The position numbers and the translations under genes are program-made. 64,000 nucleotides of DNA from Thermomonas paludicola (lineage in GTDB: Bacteria; Pseudomonadota; Gammaproteobacteria; Xanthomonadales; Xanthomonadaceae). The notes below the pieces were generated by a model. The model saw nothing but the letters and a program-made list of their open reading frames with translations, searched no databases and was not told the origin of the DNA. This document shows positions 1-9,517 of the stretch, piece by piece; the stretch's first letter is position 1, and each line of letters starts with the position of its first letter. The stretch spans positions 2,604,001 to 2,668,000 of the forward strand of contig NZ_CP093311.1 of assembly GCF_024498955.1 (NCBI RefSeq), read 5' to 3'.

Positions 1-927
1 CGGAGTCGCCGCATCGGCCTCCAATTCCCCGCGCAATGCCCGCATCAGGTCCAGAACCAACGGCGCCAACGCATCGACGATTTCGCCAGGGGTTTCCACC
101 AGCGCCGCGCCTTCGCGGATCAGGCGATGGCAGCCGCGCGCCATCGGGTTGAGGATGGAACCCGGCAATGCGAATACTTCGCGCCCGGCGTCCGCGGCCT
201 GCCGCGCCGTGATCAGCGCGCCCGACTGCAGGGCCGCCTCGACCACCAGGGTGCCCAGGCTGAGCCCGGCCAGGATCCGGTTGCGGCTGGGGAAATGCGG
301 GCGCAGCGGCTGGGTTCCCGGCGGGTACTCGGAAACCACCGCTCCCTCCGCCGCGATCTGCGCCAGCAGCGCGCGGTGGCGCGCCGGATACGCCACATCG
401 GGACCGGTGCCGAGCACCGCCACGGTGACTCCGCTGGCCGCCAGCGTTGCAACATGTGCGGCGGCATCGATCCCCGCCGCCAGGCCGCTGGCAATCGCCA
501 GCCCGGCCGCAGCCAGCTCGCGCGCGAAGCGGGCCGCATGGGCGCAGCCGCCGGTGGTGGCCGCGCGGCTGCCGACGATGGCCAGCATCGGTCGCCACAG
601 CAGGGTCGGATCACCCGCCACGAACAACAGGGCCGGCGGCGAGGCGATTCGCCGCAGCAGGGGCGGATAGGCCGAACTCCCCCAGCCCAGCAGATGGTGG
701 TTCGGCGCCTCCAGCCAACGCAGGCTTGGCGCAAGCGCTTCGCCGTCTGGCTTGCGGATGGCATTGCAGGCCTCGGGCCGCAGGCCGTGGCTGGCCCAAT
801 CACGCGGGCCGGCGCCGAGCGCGGCCACCGCGTTGCCGTGGGTATCCAGCAAGCGGCGCAGGGCGGATGCGGCAGCGCCGCTGTGCAGCAGGCGCAGGAG
901 AGCTTCATGTTCACTGTCGACGGTCAT
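1..927 (-). CDS. dprA: DNA processing protein DprA/Smf (3' end cut by window edge)
   Basis: DprA loads RecA onto incoming single-stranded DNA during natural transformation. The reverse strand is open from an ATG at 927 to the window edge, giving 309 visible codons. It shows the DprA Rossmann fold: an N-terminal helical part (about 1-70), then MLAIVGSRAATTGG with GSR at 119-121, followed by IASGLAAGIDAAAH and later FPSRNRILAGLS and VVEAALQSGALITA, which are hallmark stretches of the family. The C-terminal winged-helix part lies outside the window. It sits downstream of the LysM gene on the same strand with 75 bp between, the arrangement common in Lysobacteraceae (dprA, LysM, then divergent def-fmt). 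The family call is firm; only the C-terminus is unseen. Confidence 0.93.
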   Translation of the reverse strand, partial: MTVDSEHEALLRLLHSGAAASALRRLLDTHGNAVAALGAGPRDWASHGLRPEACNAIRKPDGEALAPSLRWLEAPNHHLLGWGSSAYPPLLRRIASPPALLFVAGDPTLLWRPMLAIVGSRAATTGGCAHAARFARELAAAGLAIASGLAAGIDAAAHVATLAASGVTVAVLGTGPDVAYPARHRALLAQIAAEGAVVSEYPPGTQPLRPHFPSRNRILAGLSLGTLVVEAALQSGALITARQAADAGREVFALPGSILNPMARGCHRLIREGAALVETPGEIVDALAPLVLDLMRALRGELEADAATP

Positions 928-1002
928 GCCGCCAGCATTGCCCGCACACAGCAACGGCGCCCTCGGGCGCCGTTGCGATCTTGCGTCAGGATTTTCCGAA
1001 CT

Positions 1003-2193
1003 TCAGTAGGGCGCGTCGGGGTGCTTGAGTTCGTCGCCAATCCGAACCGGCTTGATGCTGCTCATCACCAGCGCGTAACTGACATTGTCGAAGGTGCGGA
1101 ACACCATCGCGTGCCCGGCAAACTCATCCGGCAGGCGCACCTTGTGCTCGGACAGGGTCAGATCCTCGTTCGCATCCAGCCCATCCTTGACCTTGTCGGT
1201 CACCGAATCACCGCGCTTCCACAGCGAGAACACGGTGCCGTTATCAATCCCCTCGCGGGCACCGCCGGAAATCGCGATCACGTCGCGCGTGCCGCCGAAC
1301 TTGTCGTGGTCGGCCACCGACATCACCGTCAGGCGACCATAGTCAGCCTGCTGGCGCGGCGGGTGCGGGAAGAACTGCAGGTCGTAGGGCTTGGCCTCGA
1401 CGGGCAGCAACCGATCACCCGCACGCACGTCGCGACCCTCGGCACCCAGCAGCAAGGTGGAGGCTTGAATGCCGGCCACTTCGCCACGCGTCACCGTCCC
1501 GGTGGCCTGCGTGACCAGCTCGTAGCCCAGGAATTCGGTGTTCTTGCTGGGGAATACCGCATTGCTCCACAGCGTGCCGTCATCCAGCCCGGCGCGCCCG
1601 CGTGCATCGAGGTCCTGCGTCTGGAACAAGTCGCAGCACATGCCGGCGCGCTCCACCATGCGATAGCGCTTTTCGGCACGCACGACCAGATAGCGCTGCC
1701 CCGGGGCAACCCCCTCCAGGCCGCGTACATAGACCACCTGCCCGCTGATGCCGCGCATGTGCCCATCTTCCAGACCCACCACATAGGGCAGGTTGGAGAT
1801 GTCCGAGACGATGCGCATGTCCTTCAGGAATGGCTCGATCTCGGCCAGCGGCACCGCATTGACCGGACTTTCGCTGCGCGCACCCGGCTGCACCGCAACC
1901 CGATCCAGATAGGCCAGACTGACCACGTCGCCCGGATAGATCAGGTGCGGGTTCTTGATCTGCGGATTGGCCTGCCAGATTTCAGGCCACAGCCACGGCT
2001 TCTTCAGGAAGCGCGCGGAAATGTCCCACAGGGTATCGCCACGTTTGACGACGTAGCTGTCCGGATGGTCGCCGCGTAATTCGACGGCGGCCGCGTAAGT
2101 CGCCACCGTCAGCAACGCGGCAGCAAGCATGATGCGCAGCCCGCGCGGACGCGGCGCATTGACACGCACCAGATTGGAAACACGTTCAAGCAT
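1003..2193 (-). CDS. LysM domain protein, secreted or membrane-anchored
   Basis: This protein of 396 aa starts at the ATG at 2193, preceded by a good ribosome site (GGGGAG). A longer reading from 2301 has no such site and adds sequence that does not look like protein. A hydrophobic N-terminal segment (about 18-36, LRIMLAAALLTVATYAAAV) acts as signal peptide or anchor. One LysM motif covers about 47-92 (SYVVKRGDTLWDISARF and NPHLIYPGDVV). The remaining 300 residues have no domain I can name. LysM binds peptidoglycan glycan chains, so the protein probably sits in the periplasm at the wall. It is divergent from def, with about 155 bp of shared upstream region. The conserved position beside dprA is known in xanthomonads, but its role there is not established. 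Confidence 0.85.
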   Translation of the reverse strand: MLERVSNLVRVNAPRPRGLRIMLAAALLTVATYAAAVELRGDHPDSYVVKRGDTLWDISARFLKKPWLWPEIWQANPQIKNPHLIYPGDVVSLAYLDRVAVQPGARSESPVNAVPLAEIEPFLKDMRIVSDISNLPYVVGLEDGHMRGISGQVVYVRGLEGVAPGQRYLVVRAEKRYRMVERAGMCCDLFQTQDLDARGRAGLDDGTLWSNAVFPSKNTEFLGYELVTQATGTVTRGEVAGIQASTLLLGAEGRDVRAGDRLLPVEAKPYDLQFFPHPPRQQADYGRLTVMSVADHDKFGGTRDVIAISGGAREGIDNGTVFSLWKRGDSVTDKVKDGLDANEDLTLSEHKVRLPDEFAGHAMVFRTFDNVSYALVMSSIKPVRIGDELKHPDAPY

Positions 2194-2348
2194 GTTCGCT
2201 ATCTCCCCGCTCCCTATGGCGAAAATCCCCCGAAGCTTGCGCAATATAGCCCACAAACCAAGCCGACTGGCAAGCGGCTGTGCAGCTTGGCCGCGATACA
2301 ATGGGCCAGCCGCGGCCGAAGGGGCCGCCGTTTCCCCGGATTCTTGCC

Positions 2349-2858
2349 ATGGCTTTGCTCCCGATCCTCGAGTTTCCCGACCCGCGCCTGCGCACCAAGG
2401 CCGCCGCCGTGGATCCGGCGGAATTGGCTGCGGAAGCGTTCCAGACCTTGTTCGACGACATGTTCGAAACCATGTACGAAGCCCCCGGGATCGGCCTTGC
2501 CGCCAGCCAGGTGGACGTGCACAAGCGCTTCATGGTGATTGACGTCACCGAGGACCGAAGCCGGCCACTGGTGTTCGTCAATCCGCGCATCACCGCGCGC
2601 CAAGGCGAGCAGGTCTACCAGGAGGGCTGCCTGTCGGTGCCCGGTATCTATGCCGACGTCACCCGCAGCGACACCATCACGGTGGAGGCACTGGATCGGC
2701 ATGGCCAGCCGTTCACTCTGGAGACGGATGGCGTGCTGGCGGTGTGCGTCCAGCATGAAATGGATCATCTGGAAGGCAAACTGTTCGTTGACTACCTGTC
2801 GCCGCTCAAGCGCGAGATGGTGCGCAAGAAGCTGCTGAAGGCCAAGCGGGCCGCCTGA
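2349..2858 (+). CDS. def: Peptide deformylase
   Basis: Removes the N-formyl group from nascent proteins, using a bound divalent metal. The 169-aa product is of normal length and has all three family motifs: GIGLAASQ (motif 1), EGCLSVP (motif 2, with the metal-binding Cys) and QHEMDHLEG (motif 3, two metal-binding His and the catalytic Glu). The start at 2349 ([14 protein letters not shown]) matches the usual N-terminus; the upstream in-frame ATG at 2280 would add 23 non-conserved residues. It is followed after 4 bp by fmt and then rsmB, the classic formylation/deformylation operon. Confidence 0.97.
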   Translation: MALLPILEFPDPRLRTKAAAVDPAELAAEAFQTLFDDMFETMYEAPGIGLAASQVDVHKRFMVIDVTEDRSRPLVFVNPRITARQGEQVYQEGCLSVPGIYADVTRSDTITVEALDRHGQPFTLETDGVLAVCVQHEMDHLEGKLFVDYLSPLKREMVRKKLLKAKRAA

Positions 2859-2862
2859 GCCC

Positions 2863-3780
2863 ATGCGCATCGTCTTCGCCGGCACGCCGGACTTCGCCGT
2901 GCCCTGCCTGCGCGCCGCCGCCTCCAAGGGCGACGTGGTGGCGGTCTACACCCAGCCGGATCGGCCCGCCGGCCGCGGCCGCGGGCTGACGCCCTCGCCG
3001 GTCAAACTGGAAGCCGTGCAGCGCGGCATCCCGGTGCATCAGCCGGAAAATTTCCGCAGCGCCGAATCCAGGCGCGCGCTCCGCGCACTCAAGCCCGACC
3101 TGATGGTGGTGGTCGCCTACGGGCTGATCCTGCCGCAGTCGGTATTGGACATTCCCGAGTTCGGCTGCTGGAACGTGCATGCCTCGCTGTTGCCGCGCTG
3201 GCGCGGTGCGGCGCCGATCCAGCGCGCCATCGAAGCCGGCGATTCGCGCACCGGGGTTTGCCTGATGCAGATGGAAAAAGGCCTGGACACTGGCCCGGTG
3301 TTGCTGGCACAGGCCATCGACATCGGCGCGGATGAAACCGGCGGCCAGCTGCATGACCGCCTTGCAGCACTTGGCGCGCGCGTGCTGTCCGATGCGCTGG
3401 GCCTGCTGCGCGCCACGCTTCACCTGCCGCCGCATCCGCAGCCCAGCGAAGGCGTGACGTACGCGCACAAGCTCGACAAAGCCGAGGCCAGACTGGACTG
3501 GTCGCAGCCGGCCGTCGCGCTGGCGAACAAGGTGCGCGCATTCAACCCATGGCCCATCGCGGAAGCGCAGTTGGCCGGTGAGCGCGTGCGCATCCACGCC
3601 GCTGCCGCACTGGATGAGGTGCACGGCGCCGCGCCCGGCAGCGTGCTGCGCGCGGGCCGCGACGGCATCGACATCGCCTGCGGGCAAGGTGCGCTGCGCA
3701 TCCGCACGCTGCAGCGCGACGGCGGCAAGGCCATCGCCGCCGCCGATTACCTCAACGCACGCCGCGACCTGCTCGCATGA
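2863..3780 (+). CDS. fmt: Methionyl-tRNA formyltransferase
   Basis: Transfers a formyl group from 10-formyl-tetrahydrofolate to initiator Met-tRNA. The 305-aa protein begins [16 protein letters not shown], the standard opening of the family. It carries the folate-binding and catalytic stretch [20 protein letters not shown], with the catalytic Asn and His at its start, then DTGPVLL further on. The C-terminal tRNA-binding barrel domain begins near residue 205 (ATFLHPxxx-equivalent region and AFNPWP). It lies 4 bp after def and its stop overlaps the start of rsmB (ATGA), so translation of the three is probably coupled. Confidence 0.97.
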   Translation: MRIVFAGTPDFAVPCLRAAASKGDVVAVYTQPDRPAGRGRGLTPSPVKLEAVQRGIPVHQPENFRSAESRRALRALKPDLMVVVAYGLILPQSVLDIPEFGCWNVHASLLPRWRGAAPIQRAIEAGDSRTGVCLMQMEKGLDTGPVLLAQAIDIGADETGGQLHDRLAALGARVLSDALGLLRATLHLPPHPQPSEGVTYAHKLDKAEARLDWSQPAVALANKVRAFNPWPIAEAQLAGERVRIHAAAALDEVHGAAPGSVLRAGRDGIDIACGQGALRIRTLQRDGGKAIAAADYLNARRDLLA

Positions 3781-5063
3781 GCGACGGCGTTGCTGCCCGC
3801 ACCAGCGCGGCCGGGGTGTTGGACGCGGTTCTCCACCACGGGCGCTCGCTGAAGGCGGCGTTGGCCGCAGCCCTGCCCACTCTGGATGACGTGCGCGACC
3901 GCGCGCTGGTGGAAGCCATCGTGCTGGGCGCGCTGCGCCGACGCGCGGCGTTCAATGCCGCGCTGGACGGCTGGTTGCCCAGACCGCTGGGCGGGCGTGA
4001 CGGCGCGCTGCGTTCGCTGCTGCTGGCCGGCTTCGCACAGTTGGAGATGGGCCTGCCCGCGCATGCGGCGGTGGCTGCCACCGTGGATGCCGCGCGCGCA
4101 ATGGGTCGCACGCATCAGGCCGGGATGGTCAACGCACTGCTGCGCCGGGCGCAGCGCGAGGGCCTGCCGGCCAGCGCGCCCGGTGACGAATGGCCGCATT
4201 GGCTGGCGCAGCAGGTACGCGTGGACTGGCCGCAACAGGCGGAGTCGGTTTTCAGCGCCAGCGCGCAGGCCGCGCCGATGTGGCTGCGGATCCATCGCGG
4301 CATCACCACGCGCCAGGCCTACCTCGCCACGCTGCACGATGCGGGCATTCAGGCGCATGCCGACGCCCACCTTCCCGATGCAATCCGGCTGGATACGCCG
4401 CTGCCGGTGCAACAGTTGCCCGGCTTCAGCGCAGGTGCCGTGTCCGTGCAGGACGGCGCCGCGCAGGCGGTGGCCGATGCGCTTGCAGCGCCCGCCGGCG
4501 CGCGCGTGCTGGATGCCTGCGCCGCACCCGGCGGCAAGGCCGCGCATCTGGCCGAACGCGACACATCCCTGCGCATCACCGCGCTCGATATGGATGCGCG
4601 CCGCGTGCGCCGGATGCAGGAAACATTCGCACGCCTGCAGCTGGTGGGCATCGACGCGCGCGCCGCCGATGCCATCCACCCCGATGACTGGTGGGACGGT
4701 ACGCCGTTCGACGCCATCCTGATCGACGCCCCGTGCAGCGCCAGCGGCATCGTGCGCCGCCAGCCCGACGTGCTGCTGCACCGGCGCGCGAGCGACATCG
4801 CGGCACTCGCGGCCACTCAGGCCGGCTTGCTTGACGCGCTGTGGCCGCTGCTCGCCCAAGGCGGCGTGCTGGTGTATGCCACCTGTTCGATCCTGCGTGC
4901 GGAAAACACCGCGCAGATCGCCGCGTTCCTGGCGCGCACGCCGGGCGCCGTCATCGAGCCGCTGGGCGCGCACTTCGGCCACGACACCGGCACCGGCAGC
5001 CAGCGATTTCCGGGTGACGGCGGCATGGACGGCTTTTTCTGCGCGCGCTTGAGAAAGCAGTAA
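3777..5063 (+). CDS. rsmB: 16S rRNA (cytosine-967-C5)-methyltransferase RsmB
   Basis: Methylates C967 of 16S rRNA using S-adenosylmethionine. The 428-aa protein has an N-terminal NusB-like RNA-binding domain (about 1-140) and a C-terminal Rossmann methyltransferase domain. SAM-binding motif I is [16 protein letters not shown]. The two family cysteines are in IDAPCSASG (motif IV) and VYATCSIL (motif VI). The protein ends [11 protein letters not shown], typical of RsmB. It overlaps fmt by 4 bp and is the third gene of the operon. The 10 bp gap to the next gene suggests possible read-through into the glycosyltransferase. Confidence 0.96.
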   Translation: MSDGVAARTSAAGVLDAVLHHGRSLKAALAAALPTLDDVRDRALVEAIVLGALRRRAAFNAALDGWLPRPLGGRDGALRSLLLAGFAQLEMGLPAHAAVAATVDAARAMGRTHQAGMVNALLRRAQREGLPASAPGDEWPHWLAQQVRVDWPQQAESVFSASAQAAPMWLRIHRGITTRQAYLATLHDAGIQAHADAHLPDAIRLDTPLPVQQLPGFSAGAVSVQDGAAQAVADALAAPAGARVLDACAAPGGKAAHLAERDTSLRITALDMDARRVRRMQETFARLQLVGIDARAADAIHPDDWWDGTPFDAILIDAPCSASGIVRRQPDVLLHRRASDIAALAATQAGLLDALWPLLAQGGVLVYATCSILRAENTAQIAAFLARTPGAVIEPLGAHFGHDTGTGSQRFPGDGGMDGFFCARLRKQ

Positions 5064-5073
5064 CACTCCGCCC

Positions 5074-6747
5074 ATGCTGCCCGCGATGACCCGTACCCAA
5101 CGCGATACCTGGCTTTTCTGGCTGTTCGCCCTGCTGATCCTGGCCACGGGGCTGGGCCTGCGCGACCCGTGGCCGGCCGACGAGCCGCGTTTCGCGCTGG
5201 TGGCCAGGCACATGGTGGAAAGCGGCGACTGGCTGTTCCCGCGGCGCGGCATCGAACTGTATTCGGACAAGCCGCCGCTGTTCATGTGGATGCAAGCGGG
5301 GCTGCTGTGGCTGACCGGCAACCTGCGCATCGCCTTCCTGTTGCCGTCGCTGCTGGCCGCGTTGGGCACGCTGTGGTGCGTGGTGGACTTGGGCAAGCGC
5401 CTGTGGACGCCACGCGTCGGCGTGCTGGCCGGCTTTGCGGTGCTGCTGACGATCCAGTTCACCTGGCAGGCCAAGAAGGCGCAGATCGATCCGCTGGTGG
5501 TGTTCTGGATCACCCTGTCCTGCTACGGCCTGCTGCGGCATGTGCTGCGCGGCCCCGACTGGCGGATGTGGATGCTGGGCTGGGCGGCGGCGGGACTGGG
5601 CACGATCACCAAGGGCGTCGGCGTGATCGCGCTTTTGCTGCTGATTCCCGCCGGCATCGCTTCGCTGCGCGGCTGGCCTGGCGTGCGCGTGCAGGCGCGC
5701 GACGCGGAATTCTGGCTCGGTCCGCTGGCCTTCGTCGCCGCCTGCGGGGTGTGGCTGGTACCGATGCTGGTCGCCGCGCTGGGCCACGGCGGTGGCGATT
5801 ACCGTGCCTATGTCGATGACATCCTGCTGCGCCAGACCGTCACCCGCTATGCCAATTCCTGGCACCACGGCCAGCCGTGGTGGTACTTCATCGAGGTGGC
5901 GCTGACCGCGTGGCTGCCGATCATGCTGGCGCTGCCGTGGGCGCTGCCGGCATGGCGGCGGCGCCTGCAGCGACGCGACGTGCGTTATCTGCTGCCGCTG
6001 GGCTGGGTGCTGCTGGTGTTCGTGTTTTTCAGCATTCCCTCCGGCAAGCGCGACATGTACATCCTGCCCGCACTGCCGATGCTGGCGCTGGCGCTGGCAC
6101 CGCTGCTGCCCGGCATCCTGCGCAAGCCCAACGCGCAGCGCCTGCTGCTGGGCTTCGTGCTGGCGTTCTCGCTGGCGACGTTGGGCGCGGGCCTTGCGAT
6201 GCTGCTGGGCGAGCCGGGCTTCGAACGCAGATTCATGGAAGGCCGCGATGCACATGTCGCCGAGGGACTGGCGTGGATGTTCGCGGCCATCGGCGGCTTC
6301 GGCCTGGGCAGCGCGCTTTGGTTCGGCCGCCGCCGCGCACACGCCGCGCTGGTGACGATGCTGACCGCGCTGTGGCTGCTGTATTCGCTGGTCGGCGCGC
6401 CGCTGCTCAACGACGGCAGCTCCTCGCGCGGACTGATGCACGAGGTCGGCGCGGCGATCGGGCCCGATGCCGAACTGGGGCTGGTGGGCTGGCGCGAACA
6501 GCAGTTGTTGATGGCCGATCGTCCGGCCGCGGACTTCGGTTTCAAGCGGGACATCGCGCTGCAGTTCGCCGACGGCGTGCGCTGGCAGCACGCGCGCCCC
6601 GGGGCACGCTGGTTGCTGGTGGAGGGCGAGGCATTGCCGGCCTGCGTGGACAGGCTGCAGGCACGCGACATGGGCATGGCCAATGGGCGGCGCTGGTGGG
6701 TGTTGGCCGCCAGTGTGAGTATCACATGCGGTGCGAAGTCCAACTGA
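5074..6747 (+). CDS. ArnT/PMT-family membrane glycosyltransferase (GT39/GT83-like)
   Basis: A 557-aa polytopic membrane protein with about a dozen hydrophobic segments. The first periplasmic loop carries DEPRFALVARHMVESGDWL, the Asp-Glu signature of ArnT and protein O-mannosyltransferase relatives, followed by YSDKPPLFMWMQ. These enzymes move a sugar from a polyprenyl-phosphate donor to a periplasmic acceptor such as lipid A. SIPSGKRDMYILPALP in the middle is also typical of the family. The substrate cannot be read from sequence. A second in-frame ATG at 5086 is an alternative start. Neighbouring LPS genes on the opposite strand support an envelope role. Confidence 0.82.
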   Translation: MLPAMTRTQRDTWLFWLFALLILATGLGLRDPWPADEPRFALVARHMVESGDWLFPRRGIELYSDKPPLFMWMQAGLLWLTGNLRIAFLLPSLLAALGTLWCVVDLGKRLWTPRVGVLAGFAVLLTIQFTWQAKKAQIDPLVVFWITLSCYGLLRHVLRGPDWRMWMLGWAAAGLGTITKGVGVIALLLLIPAGIASLRGWPGVRVQARDAEFWLGPLAFVAACGVWLVPMLVAALGHGGGDYRAYVDDILLRQTVTRYANSWHHGQPWWYFIEVALTAWLPIMLALPWALPAWRRRLQRRDVRYLLPLGWVLLVFVFFSIPSGKRDMYILPALPMLALALAPLLPGILRKPNAQRLLLGFVLAFSLATLGAGLAMLLGEPGFERRFMEGRDAHVAEGLAWMFAAIGGFGLGSALWFGRRRAHAALVTMLTALWLLYSLVGAPLLNDGSSSRGLMHEVGAAIGPDAELGLVGWREQQLLMADRPAADFGFKRDIALQFADGVRWQHARPGARWLLVEGEALPACVDRLQARDMGMANGRRWWVLAASVSITCGAKSN

Positions 6748-6855
6748 TCGAGATTGCTGTCAAACTGCTTCCGCTTGCACCAACCAAATCTAACCGCGAC
6801 GCGCACGCGGCTGGCCGCAGGGCAACGCCATCACTGGTGCTAACTGCGCCGTGCC

Positions 6856-7692
6856 CTAGCATCCTGCCCGCAGGTCAGGCAACGAATGCCTCTGGAATTC
6901 CTGCAAGTGCGCATCCAGTCCAAGCTCGCAACGCGTCAAATGCGATGCACGCGTTGCCGCAAGGTAATGATCATTCGCGCTGGCACCGTCCACATGGCGC
7001 TCGTTGTGGTGCAGGTGAAAGGCAAGCCCCGAATAGCGCAACTGCCGGCAACGCAAACCGGCATGCCAAGCGCGCCACGCCAATTCTTCGTCCTCACGCC
7101 CCCATCCTTGCATGCGCTCGTCAAAGCCATTGATGCGCAACAAGTCCGTCCGCCACCAGCCCTGGTTGCACGTCTTGATCGCGTGGGGAGACGTACGCCG
7201 GTTCAGTGCCAGCCAGGCACGCGACAACATCGGCAACCACAGCGCGTTGCGACGCCGTGCAATGCCTTTTGACAGGAAACCCGGGCATGCACCGACATCC
7301 TGCAGCATGCGCTCACGGAACCCGGGGGTAGTCAGCACACGCGACCCCTGCACGAAGGCACCAGCGCGCGCCGCCACAAGATGATCGGCAACGAACTCGC
7401 GGTGCAGCACCATGTCACCATCCAGCATCAGCACGTAGTCACCGCTGCATGCGGCGATCGCCCGATTGCGCGAACGCGCCGCCCGGAATCCCTCGTCCTC
7501 TTGCCAGCTATGGCGCAACGGCGCCGGGAAATCGCGGGCTCTTTCCCGCAGCATGGCGGCAGTATCGGGACGCGACCCGTCATCAGCCACGATCACCTCG
7601 TCGGGTAGCCTGGTTTGCCGCGCGACGCTGGCCAATACCAGTGCCAGCGCCTCCTTCCAGTTATAGGTCGTGATGATGAGGCTGATTTTCAT
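6856..7692 (-). CDS. Family 2 glycosyltransferase with GT2 C-terminal (galactosyltransferase-like) domain
   Basis: A 278-aa cytoplasmic glycosyltransferase of the GT-A fold. It opens MKISLIITTYNWKEALALVL and has the nucleotide-binding VIVADDGS and the metal-binding MLDGDMVLH (DxD-type). The C-terminal half contains GWGREDEELAWRAWHAG, the ED-rich motif of the Glyco_transf_7C/GT2C type. It is the last gene of a minus-strand run (lpxL-like, galE, WaaE-like, this gene) with 16 bp to the gene before it. The likely task is adding a sugar to the LPS core or a related glycan; donor and acceptor are unknown. Confidence 0.85.
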   Translation of the reverse strand: MKISLIITTYNWKEALALVLASVARQTRLPDEVIVADDGSRPDTAAMLRERARDFPAPLRHSWQEDEGFRAARSRNRAIAACSGDYVLMLDGDMVLHREFVADHLVAARAGAFVQGSRVLTTPGFRERMLQDVGACPGFLSKGIARRRNALWLPMLSRAWLALNRRTSPHAIKTCNQGWWRTDLLRINGFDERMQGWGREDEELAWRAWHAGLRCRQLRYSGLAFHLHHNERHVDGASANDHYLAATRASHLTRCELGLDAHLQEFQRHSLPDLRAGC

Positions 7693-7708
7693 GCAGCTGA
7701 TTCCGGAG

Positions 7709-8470
7709 TCACAACAGGCCGTACTTCAATGCGGCATAGCGCGCATGCAGCCAATGAAAGTGCCATGCCCGAGGCCCGTCGAGCAGTCCACCGCGCACCA
7801 CCAGGTTTTTCAGAAGGTATGCAGATGCCGCCAATGCGCCTCGCCCGAGTCGCGGCCTGCGTCCACGTGCACGCTGTTCGTCGGCCCAGAGACGTGCATA
7901 CCGCTGCAGCTTCCCCCAGTACTCGCCAGCGCTGCGCGCGGTATCGTGCTCAAGCCGGATGTGGGAGCGCAGCACGCGTTTTCCGGCAAGCTCCAGGCAT
8001 TCATGCACCTGCCGTGATGCATACCGCAGGTGCGGCCGGAACAGCCGCTCCAGCGGCTCTCTGGCAAAGCTCCCAAAAGCCATTGCGCACCCGAGAAAAT
8101 GCGTCCTTCGCAACAATTGCCACGCATCAGCGTGATCCAGCCGACCACTGGCGAACAAGTCGCGCAAGCGCGACTGCGATTGCTGCGGCAACCATTCGTC
8201 GGCATCCAGAAGTATCACCCACGGCTGGTTGGCCTGCGCGATGGCGGCATTTTTTTGCGCCGCGAACCCAAGCCATGGCTGGCGGATGACCCTCGCACCC
8301 AAGGCTCGCGCAATCGCCACGGTGTCATCGGTCGACCCCGAGTCGAGCACCACCACCTCCGCACATACCGGCATCAGCGAGCCGACACAACGCGCGATGC
8401 GGTCCCCTTCATTGCATGCGATGACCACGCCAGAAATCGGCAGGCGGCAGGCGGAATGGTCGGCAGGCAT
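7709..8470 (-). CDS. WaaE/KdtX-like family 2 glycosyltransferase, LPS core
   Basis: A 253-aa GT2 enzyme resembling WaaE/KdtX, which adds a sugar to the inner core of lipopolysaccharide. It shows ISGVVIACNEGDRI, VVVLDSGSTDDTV, FAAQKNAAIAQA and ILLDADEWLP, the last giving the DxD metal site, in the order seen in that family. The start at 8470 (MPADHSACRLP) is chosen because GAGGA lies about 7 bases upstream; the longer reading to 8596 would run into galE. It lies 10 bp after the galE stop and 16 bp before the next GT2 gene, so all four genes of the cluster are likely cotranscribed. Confidence 0.83.
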   Translation of the reverse strand: MPADHSACRLPISGVVIACNEGDRIARCVGSLMPVCAEVVVLDSGSTDDTVAIARALGARVIRQPWLGFAAQKNAAIAQANQPWVILLDADEWLPQQSQSRLRDLFASGRLDHADAWQLLRRTHFLGCAMAFGSFAREPLERLFRPHLRYASRQVHECLELAGKRVLRSHIRLEHDTARSAGEYWGKLQRYARLWADEQRARGRRPRLGRGALAASAYLLKNLVVRGGLLDGPRAWHFHWLHARYAALKYGLL

Positions 8471-8480
8471 GGCTTGATCC

Positions 8481-9515
8481 TCACGGAGGCGTGGAAGGAT
8501 ACCTGCCGAACACAGCGCAACCCAATTCAAGCCCGGCTCCCTGATACCGCTGCTCCCACGCCCACGCGTGCGCCACGATCGCATCCAGCCCTGCATGGCG
8601 CGGCTGCCAGCCCAGCGCCTCGTGCGCGGCGCGGGCGTCGGCCACCAGCACCGGCGGATCGCCTTCGCGGCGCGCGCCCGCGACCACCAGGATCGGATGG
8701 CCGGTGACGCGGCGCACCGCTTCGATCACTTCGCGCACCGAATAGCCATTGCCGTTGCCGAGGTTGTAGCGCGCGCTCTCGCCACCCGCGAGCAGCTGAC
8801 GCAGCGCCAGCAGGTGGGCATCGGCCAGATCTTCGACGTGGATGTAGTCGCGCACGCAGGTGCCGTCCGGCGTGGCGTAGTCCTCGCCATACACCGTGAT
8901 GTGCGGGCGGCGGCCGGACGCCACCTGCAGGATCAGCTGGATCAGGTGCGTCTCCGGCTCGTGGCATTCGCCCAGCGCGCCGTCGGGATCGGCGCCCGCC
9001 GCGTTGAAGTAGCGCAGGCAGACCGACTTCAGCCCGTAGGCGCGGTCGAAATCCTCCAGCATCTGCTCGACGAACCACTTGCTGCGGCCGTAGGGATTGA
9101 TCGGCGCCTTCGGGTGCGCCTCGTCGATCGGTACGTATTGCGGGTCGCCGAAGATCGCCGCGGTGGAGGAGAAGATGAAGCGGGACACGTCGTGCGCGTG
9201 CATGCCATCAAGCAGCGCTTGGGTGGCGGTGACGTTGTTGCGGTAGTACTTCGCCGGATCGACCACCGACTCACCCACCTGGATGAAGCTGGCGAAGTGC
9301 ATGACCGCAGCAGGGCGCACGTCGGCCAGCAGCGCGTCGACGAAGGCGGCATCGCCGATGTCGCCGACGTGCAGCGGCGCGCCCAGCACCGCTTCGCGAT
9401 GGCCGGAGGAAAGATCGTCGGCCACTACCGCGTGGAAGCCGGCGCGGCGCAGCCGCTTGACCATGTGCGAACCGATGTAGCCGGCGCCGCCGACGACAAG
9501 GATGGTCTCTGGCAT
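8481..9515 (-). CDS. galE: UDP-glucose 4-epimerase
   Basis: Interconverts UDP-glucose and UDP-galactose with bound NAD. The 344-aa short-chain dehydrogenase/reductase fold begins MPETILVVGGAGYIGSHM, with the NAD-binding GxxGxxG. The catalytic region has SSTAAIFGDP and NPYGRSKWFVE (the Tyr-x-x-x-Lys pair). FNAAGADPDG and CVRDYIHVEDLADAH are typical GalE substrate-loop stretches. The start at 9515 has AGAGGAA upstream. It lies 2 bp after the lpxL-like stop, which points to coupled translation, and would supply UDP-galactose to the two glycosyltransferases downstream. Confidence 0.95.
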   Translation of the reverse strand: MPETILVVGGAGYIGSHMVKRLRRAGFHAVVADDLSSGHREAVLGAPLHVGDIGDAAFVDALLADVRPAAVMHFASFIQVGESVVDPAKYYRNNVTATQALLDGMHAHDVSRFIFSSTAAIFGDPQYVPIDEAHPKAPINPYGRSKWFVEQMLEDFDRAYGLKSVCLRYFNAAGADPDGALGECHEPETHLIQLILQVASGRRPHITVYGEDYATPDGTCVRDYIHVEDLADAHLLALRQLLAGGESARYNLGNGNGYSVREVIEAVRRVTGHPILVVAGARREGDPPVLVADARAAHEALGWQPRHAGLDAIVAHAWAWEQRYQGAGLELGCAVFGRYPSTPP

Positions 9516-9517
9516 CG

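Noticed and set aside
127..2079. 650-codon plus-strand frame at the left end
   Set aside because: It is antisense to dprA and the LysM gene, both with clear family motifs. Long shadow frames are expected in high-GC DNA; the product is Arg/Gln/His-rich and matches nothing.
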